Below, in pieces: positions 34,139 through 42,679 of a stretch of DNA of 63,227 nucleotides. The stretch is from Alphaproteobacteria bacterium (GTDB taxonomy: Bacteria; Pseudomonadota; Alphaproteobacteria; Sphingomonadales; Sphingomonadaceae), in contig JAFAZW010000063.1 in the NCBI GenBank assembly GCA_019239415.1, forward strand, positions 1-63,227. Direction: 5' to 3'. Each line of letters starts with the position of its first letter. The first letter of the stretch is position 1. A program made the position numbers and the translations under genes. Below the pieces are notes generated by a model. It saw nothing but the letters and a program-made list of their open reading frames with translations. It had not been told where the DNA came from and ran no database searches.

Positions 34139-35524
34139 ATGAAAAAGATCTTCGCCGCCCTCGCCCTTTCGTTGCTCCCGCTCCCCCTCGTCGCCGCAGC
34201 CCCGCCGTCGCCGGTGGAGAGGATGCGCGACGAGGCGCTCGCCGGGGACAAGGTCGCCTGGGACATCGTCGAGGATCTGACCACCGAGGTCGGCCCCCGC
34301 CTCGCCGGCACCGAAGCCGAAGCGCGGGCGCGGCAGTGGGCGGTGAAAAGGCTGAAAGCGCTGGGGTTCCACAACGTCCACATCGAGGACGCGACGATGG
34401 CAACCTGGGTGCGCGGCGCCGAGACCGCGGAGATCGTCGCCCCCTTCCCGCAGCGGCTTGTCCTCACCGCGCTCGGCGGCAGCGGGGCGACCGCCGCCGA
34501 CGGCCTGACCGCGGACGTGGTCGGCTTCGACAGCATCGACGCGCTCCGGGCCGCGCCCGCGGACGCGGTGCGGGGCAAGATCGTCTTCGTCGGCCATGCC
34601 ATGCAGCCGAACCAGGACGGTTCGGGCTACGGCTATTATGGCGCCGTCCGCCGTTCCGCCCCTGCCGTCGGGGCCCAGAAAGGGGCGGTTGCGGTGGTCA
34701 TCCGCTCGCTCGGTACCGACTATCACCGCAACCCGCACACCGGCCTCACCACCTGGGGCGGCGTGACCCCGATTCCCGCCGCCGCGCTGTCGATCCCGGA
34801 CGCCGAGAACCTCCAGCGCATGCTCAAGCGGGCGCAGCGCGTGACGATGCACCTCACCCTCACCCCCCGCTTCTTGGGCGACACGCCGACCGGCAATGTC
34901 GTGGCCGACGTGCCCGGCACCGATCCCGCGGCCGGAATGATCCTCGTCGGCGGCCATCTCGACAGCTGGGACCTCGGCACCGGCGCCATCGACGACGCGT
35001 CCGGCGTCGCCATCGTTACCGCGGCGGCGAAGCGGATCCTCGACGGACCGCGCCCGCGCCGGACCATCCGGGTCATCTGGTTCGGCGACGAGGAGACGGG
35101 GGGCGCCGGCAGCCGCGCCTATTTCGCCGCCCATCGCCAGGACAACGTCGTGTTCGTCGGCGAATCGGACTTCGGCGCCGACCGGGTATGGAAGTTCGTC
35201 CCCGGCTTCGCCGAGGCCAACAAGCCGCTCGCCGACCGCGTCGCCGCCGCCCTGTTTCCGCTCGGCATCAACCTCGGCCGCGGCGAGGTCGAGGCGGGCG
35301 CCGACCTCGGCGCCTGGGTGCGCGCCGGGGCGGCCGGCGCCGACCTCGCCCAGGACGGCACCCGCTATTTCGACTATCACCACACACCCGACGATACGCT
35401 CGACAAGGTCGACCCGGCGCGGCTGAGGCAGAACGTCGCCGCCTGGTTGGCGATGCTGCGCCTCGTCGCCGACGCGCCCGAGCCGATCGCCAAGCTGCCG
35501 CCGCGCCCCGAACGGCGGCCTTGA
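34139..35524 (+). CDS. Exported M28-family aminopeptidase with PA insert
   Basis: This 461-residue zinc peptidase has a signal peptide at 1-19 (IFAALALSLLPLPLVAAA). A PA-type insert covers about 125-240. The M28 domain holds the zinc ligands in VGGHLDSWDLG, DDASG, the catalytic FGDEETGGAG and the terminal YHHTPDDTLD. It probably trims peptides in the periplasm; it resembles the glutamate-carboxypeptidase or Q-type of M28. It is set between divergent ettA and the TonB receptor gene, which follows after 68 bp. Confidence 0.9.
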   Translation: MKKIFAALALSLLPLPLVAAAPPSPVERMRDEALAGDKVAWDIVEDLTTEVGPRLAGTEAEARARQWAVKRLKALGFHNVHIEDATMATWVRGAETAEIVAPFPQRLVLTALGGSGATAADGLTADVVGFDSIDALRAAPADAVRGKIVFVGHAMQPNQDGSGYGYYGAVRRSAPAVGAQKGAVAVVIRSLGTDYHRNPHTGLTTWGGVTPIPAAALSIPDAENLQRMLKRAQRVTMHLTLTPRFLGDTPTGNVVADVPGTDPAAGMILVGGHLDSWDLGTGAIDDASGVAIVTAAAKRILDGPRPRRTIRVIWFGDEETGGAGSRAYFAAHRQDNVVFVGESDFGADRVWKFVPGFAEANKPLADRVAAALFPLGINLGRGEVEAGADLGAWVRAGAAGADLAQDGTRYFDYHHTPDDTLDKVDPARLRQNVAAWLAMLRLVADAPEPIAKLPPRPERRP

Positions 35525-35592
35525 TCGAGGTTTCTTGACGGGATCGTTGCGGGAGGGAAAGCGTTTCGGCGGCTAAACGAAGGGGGATTTCG

Positions 35593-37479
35593 ATGACCCG
35601 GGGCGTTCGCGCTGCATTGTTCCTTTGCGCAGCCGCGGGGACCCTCGCCGCCGGGCCGGCGCGGGCCGAGGATCCGGCGGAGCCGCAGGATTTGAGCGGC
35701 CTCTCCATCGAGCAGCTCGCCCAGATCGAGGTCCGCTCGGCCTCGAAGCGCGAGCAGCCGCTCAGCAGCGTGCCGACGGCCCTCTACGTGATCACCTCGG
35801 ACGACATCCTGCGCTCGCCCGCGACGTCGCTCCCCGAGTTGCTCCGCGAAGCGCCGAACCTCCAGGTCCAGCGCATCGACGCGCAGGAATATGCGATCAC
35901 CGCCCGCGGCTTCTCCGGCTACGACACGGCCAACAAGCTGCTCGTCGAGATCGACGGCCGCAGCGTCTATTCGACCTTCCACTCGGGCGTGTTCTGGGAG
36001 CTCCACAACCCGGTCCTGGAGGACATCCGCCAAGTGGAGGTGATCTCGGGGCCCGGCGGCACGCTCTATGGCGCCAATGCAGTCAACGGCGTCATCGCGG
36101 TGACGACGCGGGACGCGGCGGACACCCTCGGCCTGCTCGCCCGCGGCACGGCCGGCGCCCGCGAGCAGGACGCGGTCCTGCGCTACGGCTTTCGCCTCGG
36201 CGACAGGACGGCCGTGAGGGTCTACGGCAATTGGTTCAACCGCGACGGCCTGCCCGGCGGCACCGCGGCCGATTATGACGATGCGTTCCGCGGCTGGCAG
36301 GCCGGCTTCCGCGGCGACGTCGCGGGGTCGGCGAACCGCCTGACGCTGCAAGGGGACATTTTCGGACAGGGATATCGCCTCGTGAAGGGCGACGGCGCCT
36401 GGGGAAAGAACCTGCTGGCGCGCTGGTCGCACGATCTGGGCGCAGCCTCGTCGGTGCAGCTCCAGGCCTATTACGACGATTACCGCCGCCAGTTCATCCT
36501 CGTGCGCGACTCCCTGGAGACGTTCGACGCCTCGGCGCAGATCAACCGCCGCCTGGGCGCGCATCAGCTCGTCGCCGGCCTCGGAATGCGCACCACGCGC
36601 GACAAGTTCATCAACAATCTCAATATCTTCAAGCTGGTTCCCGACAGCATGCGGCTGTGGTTCTTCAACGGCTTCGTGCAGGACGAGATGGCGCTCGGCC
36701 ACGGCGCCTCGCTGATCGCCGGGGTGAAGCTGGAGCGCTCGTCCTTCACCGGCTTCGATATCCTGCCGAACCTCCGCCTGGCGTGGCAGCCGAATGCCAG
36801 GAACCTCCTCTGGGCGGCGGTCTCGCGGGCGATACGGACACCCTCGCGCACCGACCGCGACCTCTACGCGCTGCCGATCCTGGCGCCGGCGCCGCGTTTC
36901 GCCTCGGAGAAGCTGGTCGCGATCGAGGCCGGCTATCGCGGCCAGCCGACGCCGACCACCACCCTCTCCGTCTCCGGTTACGTCAACCTCTACGACGACA
37001 TCCGTACCACCGAGCTCACCAACGGCGGGCTGCCGATCCAGCTCCGCAACGGCCTCGCCGGCCAGACCTACGGCGTCGAAATCTGGGCCACCCAGCAGGT
37101 CGCGCCCTGGTGGCGGGTCAAGGCCGGCGCCAATCTGATGGCGAAGGATTTCCACGCCAAGCCCGGCGTCGTCGACATCGCCGCGCTGGGTTCGCTCGGC
37201 TCGGATCCTTCGTACCAGCTCCAGCTCCGCTCGCAGTTCGACCCGACGCCGAGCCTGACCATCGATGTCGCGCTCCGCGCCGTCGACGCGCTCCGCAATC
37301 CGGCGATTCCCGCTTATGCCGAGGCGGACGCACGGATCGGCTGGCGGGTGCGTAACGCCGTCGAACTCTACGTCGCCGGGCAGAACCTGCTCCACGCCCG
37401 GCATCGCGAGAGCAACGATACCGACCAGGCCCAGGCGGTCGCGCGCACCGTCGAGGGCGGCGTGAGGCTGCGCTTTTGA
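35593..37479 (+). CDS. TonB-dependent outer-membrane receptor
   Basis: This 628-residue beta-barrel receptor has a signal peptide at about 1-24 and an N-terminal DLSGLSIEQLAQIEVRSASK segment. The plug domain follows (VPTALYVITSDDIL, then YGANAVNGVIAVTTRDA). The barrel ends in the aromatic-type terminus VRLRF. The LSIEQL-x-x-I-E-V start marks a receptor subfamily I associate with signalling clusters containing YfiR. It is transcribed first in an operon with a YfiR-type protein (TTGA overlap) and a sensor kinase (ATGA overlap). A sensing role in place of, or beside, transport is therefore likely. The ligand is unknown. AAGGGGG precedes the ATG. Confidence 0.92.
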   Translation: MTRGVRAALFLCAAAGTLAAGPARAEDPAEPQDLSGLSIEQLAQIEVRSASKREQPLSSVPTALYVITSDDILRSPATSLPELLREAPNLQVQRIDAQEYAITARGFSGYDTANKLLVEIDGRSVYSTFHSGVFWELHNPVLEDIRQVEVISGPGGTLYGANAVNGVIAVTTRDAADTLGLLARGTAGAREQDAVLRYGFRLGDRTAVRVYGNWFNRDGLPGGTAADYDDAFRGWQAGFRGDVAGSANRLTLQGDIFGQGYRLVKGDGAWGKNLLARWSHDLGAASSVQLQAYYDDYRRQFILVRDSLETFDASAQINRRLGAHQLVAGLGMRTTRDKFINNLNIFKLVPDSMRLWFFNGFVQDEMALGHGASLIAGVKLERSSFTGFDILPNLRLAWQPNARNLLWAAVSRAIRTPSRTDRDLYALPILAPAPRFASEKLVAIEAGYRGQPTPTTTLSVSGYVNLYDDIRTTELTNGGLPIQLRNGLAGQTYGVEIWATQQVAPWWRVKAGANLMAKDFHAKPGVVDIAALGSLGSDPSYQLQLRSQFDPTPSLTIDVALRAVDALRNPAIPAYAEADARIGWRVRNAVELYVAGQNLLHARHRESNDTDQAQAVARTVEGGVRLRF

Positions 37480-38006
37480 GCGGGGCCCGACGCCTTTCCC
37501 TCCTGCTTCTCGCCCCGGCCGGCCTGCTCGGCGCGGTACCCGCGGCCGCGCAGCCGAGCGACCTCGCCGTCAAAGCCGCCTTCCTCACCAAGTTCGGCGC
37601 CTATGTAACCTGGCCGCACGCGCCGACGGGCCCCCTCACCCTGTGCGTGGTCGGCAGCGATCCGTTCGGCGCGGTGCTCGACCAGGCCGCGCGCGGGCAG
37701 GTCGTCGACGGGCGGCCGCTCGCGGTGCGCCGCCTCGCCGGCCCCGGCGGCGCCGACGGGTGCCAGATCGCGTTCGTCGAAGGCGCGAGCCCGGCCCGCA
37801 CCGCCGAGTGGCTCCAGGCGCTGCGCGGCAGGCCCATCCTCACCGTCACCGACGCCCGCGCCGGGCTCCAGCGCGGCATGATCTTCTTCGTGATCGACGG
37901 GGGCCGGGTGCGCTTCCATATCGATCAGGCGTCCGCGCAGCAAAGCGGTCTCGGCCTCAGCTCGCGCCTGCTCGCCATCGCCCTGTCGGTGCGGACGGCG
38001 CGATGA
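37476..38006 (+). CDS. YfiR-family periplasmic regulator
   Basis: This 176-residue exported protein has a signal peptide (LSLLLLAPAGLLGAVPAAAQ) and the YfiR/DUF4154 core AFLTKFGAYVTWPH, CVVGSDPFG, then ILTVTDARAGLQRGMIFFVIDGGRVRFHID. YfiR of the YfiBNR system is a periplasmic inhibitor that binds the sensor domain of the diguanylate cyclase YfiN. Here the following gene encodes a hybrid histidine kinase with a similar periplasmic domain, so YfiR probably gates that kinase. The start is TTG, overlapping the receptor stop. Confidence 0.88.
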   Translation: MSGARRLSLLLLAPAGLLGAVPAAAQPSDLAVKAAFLTKFGAYVTWPHAPTGPLTLCVVGSDPFGAVLDQAARGQVVDGRPLAVRRLAGPGGADGCQIAFVEGASPARTAEWLQALRGRPILTVTDARAGLQRGMIFFVIDGGRVRFHIDQASAQQSGLGLSSRLLAIALSVRTAR

Positions 38007-39751
38007 GCGGCCGCTTCGCCCGCCTCGGCGCCCGCTGGCCGAACGTGCCGATCGCCGGCGGCATCCTTGCGCTGCTGCTGCTGCTCGGCGGGATCGGCGT
38101 GATCGCGTTGAGCTCGCGGAGCACCGCCGAGCTCACCGAGCAGCAGACCCAGGTGCAGGCGCGCATCCTCGCCGCGACGGTGACGGCCGCGCTCGATTTC
38201 GGCGACACGGCCGCCGCCAACGAGGCGGTATCCGCCTTCGGTGCCAATCCGCAGGTGAGCGACGCGGCCGTCTACGACCGGCAGGGCGCCTTCTTCGCCG
38301 GCTATTCGCGGGCCGGATCGCCGCTGCCCCGTCGGCTGGGCGGACATTCGCCGGCGTCCGGGAAGATCGACGCGCTGGCGCCGGTCGCCCGCGGCGGCGC
38401 GCGCATCGGCACCGTGTGGCTGCGGGCCGACCGCGAGCCCGTCTCGCGGCGGGTCGCCCGCTACAGCCTGTTCGGCGTCCTCGCCCTCACCGCGGCGCTG
38501 GTCGTGCTCATTCTCGGCATCGGCCAGACGACGCTGAGGCGCGCCAATCGCGAGCTCGCGGCGCAGGCGGAGGATCTCGCCCGCGCCAATGCCGAGCTCA
38601 AGGTGCAGATCGAGGAGCGCGGCAAGGCCGAGGAGCAATTGCGCCAGGCGCAGAAGATGCAGGCGCTCGGCCAGCTGACCGGCGGTATCGCCCACGACTT
38701 CAACAACCTGCTGACGGTGATCCAGGGTTCCGCGGACATGTTGCGCCGCCCGGGCATGGACGAGGCGAAGCGGCTGCGGTTCGCCGAGGCGATCGCGCGG
38801 ACCGCCGCCAGAGCGGCCGCGCTCACCTCCCAGCTGCTCGCCTTCGCCCGCCGGCAGCCGCTCAAGCCCGAGGTGATCGACCTCAACGCCCGCATCGAGG
38901 GGATGGCGGAGCTGCTCGACCGCGCGCTCGGCGAACGCATCGCGATCCGGATCGAACTCGAGCCCGATCTCTGCCCGATCGAAGCCGACCCCGCCCAGCT
39001 CGAGGCGGCGATCCTCAACATCGCCGTCAACGCCCGCGACGCGATGCCCGGAGGCGGTACCCTCGCCATCGCGACGGCCGCCGCTCCTCCCCTCGCCGAC
39101 GGGCGTCCGGCCGTGCGCGTGGCGGTGACCGACACCGGCGCGGGGATCGACGCCGCAGCGCTCGAGCACGTCTTCGAGCCGTTCTTCACCACCAAGTCGG
39201 TCGGCAAGGGGACGGGGCTGGGGCTCAGCCAGGTCTACGGCTTCGCGACCCAGTCCGGCGGCGAGGTCCATGTCGACTCGCACGTGGGCGTGGGAACGAC
39301 GGTGACGTTGATCCTTCCCTGCAGCGAGCGAGGAAGCGAAGCGCCGCCCGGCGCGGAGCGGGGCGCGGTCGCGGCCCGCTCCCGCGCCCGCATCCTCGTC
39401 GTCGACGACAATGAGGAGGTGGGGTTCCTCGCCGAGACGCTGCTGCGCGAGCTCGGCCACGGCGTCAGTCGGGCGACGTCCGGCGCGGCGGCGCTGGCGA
39501 CGGTGGAGCGCGGCCGGTTCGACCTCGTCCTGACCGACGTGGTGATGCCCGGCATGTCGGGCCTCGAGCTCGCCGAGCGCCTCGCCGCCATACGGCCGGG
39601 CCTGCCGGTCATCCTCAGCACCGGCTTCTCCGACGAGATCGCCCGCTCCGGCACGGGCGGACGGTCTGTCCTGTACAAGCCGTATCGGCTCGACAGCCTT
39701 GCCGAGGCGATCGACGCGGCATTGTCCTTGCCGGACGAAATTGCGCGGTGA
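38003..39751 (+). CDS. CHASE8-type hybrid histidine kinase
   Basis: This is a 582-residue inner-membrane hybrid kinase. TM1 is at about 15-37. The periplasmic part at about 45-140 ([21 protein letters not shown]) matches CHASE8 domains as found in YfiN. TM2 is at about 150-170. HisKA has His231 ([15 protein letters not shown]) and the HATPase domain has [11 protein letters not shown] and [13 protein letters not shown]-terminal receiver has Asp in [12 protein letters not shown]. It is translationally coupled to the YfiR gene. The internal receiver and the absence of a DNA-binding partner leave the output unknown. Confidence 0.9.
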   Translation: MSGRFARLGARWPNVPIAGGILALLLLLGGIGVIALSSRSTAELTEQQTQVQARILAATVTAALDFGDTAAANEAVSAFGANPQVSDAAVYDRQGAFFAGYSRAGSPLPRRLGGHSPASGKIDALAPVARGGARIGTVWLRADREPVSRRVARYSLFGVLALTAALVVLILGIGQTTLRRANRELAAQAEDLARANAELKVQIEERGKAEEQLRQAQKMQALGQLTGGIAHDFNNLLTVIQGSADMLRRPGMDEAKRLRFAEAIARTAARAAALTSQLLAFARRQPLKPEVIDLNARIEGMAELLDRALGERIAIRIELEPDLCPIEADPAQLEAAILNIAVNARDAMPGGGTLAIATAAAPPLADGRPAVRVAVTDTGAGIDAAALEHVFEPFFTTKSVGKGTGLGLSQVYGFATQSGGEVHVDSHVGVGTTVTLILPCSERGSEAPPGAERGAVAARSRARILVVDDNEEVGFLAETLLRELGHGVSRATSGAAALATVERGRFDLVLTDVVMPGMSGLELAERLAAIRPGLPVILSTGFSDEIARSGTGGRSVLYKPYRLDSLAEAIDAALSLPDEIAR

Positions 39752-39757
39752 CCGCGA

Positions 39758-40324
39758 TCAGCGGATCGGCCGGACGTCGACGATCCTGAGATAGCGCATG
39801 CGGTCGGCCGCGATCGTCATCATCTCGAGCTGCGAGCCGCCGCCGGGGAGGTAGGTGGGGCCGGCTTCGTCGATCTGCGGTCCGACCGTCCCCGTGTCGG
39901 CGGGCAGCGGCTCGGCGACCTCATAGGTCACCACGCGGTCGATGGCCGGTTTCCACGCGACCTTGACGGCCAGGATGCGGCGTACCCAGGCGACGTCCGG
40001 GATCGGGTCGAACGTGGCGAAGGCGCCGGGACGGTCGGTCGGCTGGCCTGGCGAGAGCGCCATCTGGATCCGCGTCCCCCGCGGCAGCCAGACGACGTGG
40101 ATCTGGTGCCATTCGGGCCATGGCGATTGCCGGACGGCGAGCGCCCGGTAGGCCTCCTCCGCGGCGGCGTCGTCGCGGTAGCGCCAGCGCTGCCCGGCCC
40201 ACCAGGCGGTGTGGGCGGCATTGGCCGTGGCGATCGGGGTGGCGGGCGCAGCGGTGGGCTGCGGCGACGCGGCGACGGGCGTGAAGGCGAGGACGAAGGC
40301 GAAGGCCGGGCCGGTCAGCTTCAT
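39758..40324 (-). CDS. Exported protein of unknown function
   Basis: This 188-residue protein has a signal peptide (AFAFVLAFTPVAASPQ), a Pro/Ala-rich stretch and a 130-residue domain rich in Trp and Pro (WWAGQRWRYRDD, then WPEWHQIHVVWLPRG). No family was recognised. The in-frame extension upstream would read through the tRNA-Pro gene and is excluded. It converges on the kinase gene with 6 bp between stop codons. Confidence 0.65.
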   Translation of the reverse strand: MKLTGPAFAFVLAFTPVAASPQPTAAPATPIATANAAHTAWWAGQRWRYRDDAAAEEAYRALAVRQSPWPEWHQIHVVWLPRGTRIQMALSPGQPTDRPGAFATFDPIPDVAWVRRILAVKVAWKPAIDRVVTYEVAEPLPADTGTVGPQIDEAGPTYLPGGGSQLEMMTIAADRMRYLRIVDVRPIR

Positions 40325-40414
40325 CGCAACTCCCCCCTGCGTTGCCCCCGGCGGACCAAACCGGCCGGCCTGGCCCCCGGACAGGCCAATGCAGCTTCCC
40401 TGCATGCCGGCTTG

Positions 40415-40492
<78 letters not shown>

Positions 40493-40507
40493 GCGTAGCG
40501 CGCACCA

Positions 40508-40692
40508 CGAACAGCGTTAGCTGTTCGCGAGACGCGCAAGCCCGGCCGGCGCACATCGTGCGACCGACGGCGTGGCTTTGCCACGCCGCTGGCCTCGATG
40601 GCAAGGCGTCGCGGCAAAGCCGCGCCGTCGACCCGCACTTGCATGAGGCCGGCCGCGCTTGCCGAACGTGCGAAACAGCGTGCGCTGTTTCG
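40508..40692. repeat. Run of five short hairpins between two tRNA genes
   Basis: Perfect stem-loops lie at 40508-40527 (CGAACAGC, loop GTTA), 40550-40562 (CGCAC), 40568-40588 (CGGCGTGGC, loop TTT), 40610-40624 (CGCGGC, loop AAA) and 40671-40692 (CGAAACAGCG, 2-nt centre). Both outer hairpins contain GAACAGC or GAAACAGC arms. The region has no gene. It may be processed tRNA leader/trailer sequence or an eroded repeat cluster. Confidence 0.65.
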
Positions 40693-40709
40693 TCTCGTCG
40701 GCGGCGCGG

Positions 40710-40781
40710 TGGGCCCGGAGGGATTCGAACCCCCAACCAAGCCGTTATGAGCGGCCGGCTCTACCGTTGAGCTACAGGCCC
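40710..40781 (-). tRNA. tRNA with anticodon CAT (Ile2 or elongator Met)
   Basis: The minus strand folds into a 72-nt tRNA without the full encoded CCA. The acceptor is GGGCCTG with CGGGCCC, the D-arm AGCTCAACGGTAGAGC, the anticodon loop CTCATAA and the T-arm GGGGGTTCGAATCCCTC. It lacks initiator features. The sequence after the anticodon (ACGGCTTGG) resembles tRNA-Ile2, whose C34 is converted to lysidine by TilS. Automatic tools may call it tRNA-Met. Confidence 0.9.
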
Positions 40782-40840
40782 GCACCCATCGCCTGACGGC
40801 GGCGAATAGCCGAGCCGGCGCGCGGGTGGCAAGGCGGCGC

Positions 40841-42502
40841 TCAGGCGCCGCGGCCGGTCGAGCGCTCCGCCGGTTCGATCGGCGGCAGGTACAGGAAGAA
40901 GCGGCTGTCGCCGATGGCGAGCGCTCCGCCGACCGCCTCGGCGAGATTGCGGACCAGCCGCAGGGCGAAGCCGAGCCCCAGCGCCGGCGCGCCCGGCCAG
41001 TCGCCGTCGGGACTGTAGCCGGGATCGAGCAGCGCGCCCTCGCCGAGGCCGGCAATGGCGCGGGGACGGTCGATCGACAGGCAGAGCATGCGCTGGCCGC
41101 CCTCCTGGGCGAGCGTCATGCTGGCGCCGATCGTCTCCCCCTCCCGCGCCAGCCCGATCGTCGCCGCGAGCATGCGCGCGAACATGCGCTCGGCGGCGCC
41201 GAGCTCGACCCGGGCCTGGGGCAGGTCGCGCGCGATCTCGACGGCGATGCGGCTGCCGCGCTGCGCCGCCACGCGCTCATAGGCGTCGTGCAGGCGGCAC
41301 AGGAGGGCGACCGCGTCGGTGGCAGTGTCGGCGAGCTGGAGCCGGCTCGTCTCCATCCGCGCCGCCGTGTCGAGATCGTCGACGGCGGAGAGCAGGCCGC
41401 GCGCCTGCTCGATGATCTCGGCGGCACGGGTCCGGTAGGGCGCCGCGGCGGGTCCCATATATTGGCCGTCGATCATCTCCGCGAAGCCGATGATCGCGTT
41501 GAGCGGGGTCCGCAGCTCGTGGATCAGCTGGCGCAGGGAATCGGGCGGGAGGTCGGTGCCGAACAGGCCCGTCCCCGCCGCGGCGCGGACCCGGGCCGCC
41601 GGCGCCACCTCGTCGACGCGCGGCCGCCGGGCGCTGCCGCGATAGCCCAGGAACGTGCCCTGCGCCGGGTCGAAGAAGGGTACCCCGGAAATGCGCCAGC
41701 CCCCCGAGGCGATGCCGGTGCCGGCGACGCTGAAGCGGGCATCGCGGAACGGCGCGCGCTTCTCGAACGCGCCGGCGGCCTGGCCATCGACCCCGAACTC
41801 CCCGCCCTCGGCGATCGAGGCGATGCTCTGGCCGATCAGCGGCCCGCGCGGCACCCCCTCGACCCACAGGATCGTGCCGTCCGGCCCGGTCTCCCAATGG
41901 AAGGTCTCGACCGGCTCGCCCGGCGGGATCTGGAGCTGCGCGGAAGCGTCGCGCTGGCGGCGGAAATTCTCGATCCTCTGGACGAGCTCGCGGATCTGCG
42001 CCTCGCTGCGCTCGGCGGCCGGACTCGGCGCACGGTCCGCCGCCGCCGCCGCGCCGGCCGACGCGACGGTGCCGGAGAGGCTGAGATCGGTGGACCCGAA
42101 GGCGGCAAGCGCCGCGACGGCCTCCTGCGGCAGGTCGCGCCGGTGGCGAAGGATACCGCGCGCGGTCGGCCCAAGCTCGGGCAGCAAGGCGCGCCAGTCG
42201 TCCGGCGCGAGGCGGAGCACCGCCAGCGCCGCGCGCGAGACGGCCAGGCTGTCGGCGGCGAAGAAGGCGGCGATGGCCGGCGTGACCCGGCGGCCGGCCA
42301 GCGAGGCGGCGGCGTCGCGGCGCAGGTCGACCGGGACTTCGGCGCGGTGCCGCGCCAGCCACGCCAGCGCCCCCTCGCCCGCCTCCGGCTCGCGCCCGGG
42401 CTGGGCAAGCAGGTCGACGAGCTGCCGCCACTTGGCGGCGAGCGCCGAAGCGTTGGGCTCCGGCTGGGCCAGCACCGTCGCGATCATGTCGTCGAAGCGC
42501 AA
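40841..42502 (-). CDS. Soluble-type PAS sensor histidine kinase
   Basis: This is a histidine kinase of about 553 residues with no obvious transmembrane segment. The N-terminal half (about 1-160) is helical and Ala/Leu-rich (FDDMIATVLAQPE, then KWRQLVDLLAQPG). A PAS-like region follows (FHWETGPDGTILWVEG). The HisKA motif is HELRTPLNAIIGFAEMIDGQ and the degenerate HATPase region ends GLGFALRLVRNLAEAVGG. The ATP lid looks reduced, so activity should be tested. A TTG at 42502 with GAGG about 8 nt upstream is preferred, since the protein then begins Met-Arg-Phe-Asp-Asp. It stands alone downstream of the tRNAs. Confidence 0.85.
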   Translation of the reverse strand: MRFDDMIATVLAQPEPNASALAAKWRQLVDLLAQPGREPEAGEGALAWLARHRAEVPVDLRRDAAASLAGRRVTPAIAAFFAADSLAVSRAALAVLRLAPDDWRALLPELGPTARGILRHRRDLPQEAVAALAAFGSTDLSLSGTVASAGAAAAADRAPSPAAERSEAQIRELVQRIENFRRQRDASAQLQIPPGEPVETFHWETGPDGTILWVEGVPRGPLIGQSIASIAEGGEFGVDGQAAGAFEKRAPFRDARFSVAGTGIASGGWRISGVPFFDPAQGTFLGYRGSARRPRVDEVAPAARVRAAAGTGLFGTDLPPDSLRQLIHELRTPLNAIIGFAEMIDGQYMGPAAAPYRTRAAEIIEQARGLLSAVDDLDTAARMETSRLQLADTATDAVALLCRLHDAYERVAAQRGSRIAVEIARDLPQARVELGAAERMFARMLAATIGLAREGETIGASMTLAQEGGQRMLCLSIDRPRAIAGLGEGALLDPGYSPDGDWPGAPALGLGFALRLVRNLAEAVGGALAIGDSRFFLYLPPIEPAERSTGRGA

Positions 42503-42629
42503 AGCCAAATCCTCACGGCGGAACGCGGCCTCACCGGGCGGGCCGCACGCCAATCGTTAACGCCGGCCGGGCAGCGGCGGAAGGCGCCAAAATGCCGCGT
42601 CGCAATTTGGGACGCGCCGCGACGCAAAA

Positions 42630-42653
42630 GGGCGCCGGATCGCTCCGGCGCCC
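42630..42653 (-). terminator. Intrinsic terminator of the TPR gene pair
   Basis: GGGCGCCGGA and TCCGGCGCCC form a perfect 10-bp stem with a 4-nt loop. On the minus strand it is followed by TTTT. It lies 27 nt past the stop of the downstream TPR gene. Confidence 0.87.
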
Positions 42654-42679
42654 TGGTCGCGCGAGCGCGCGGCAATCGC

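Noticed and set aside
40508-40692. A small CRISPR array between the tRNAs
   Set aside because: The hairpins have different sequences and unequal spacing. There are no identical repeats with unique spacers and no cas genes.
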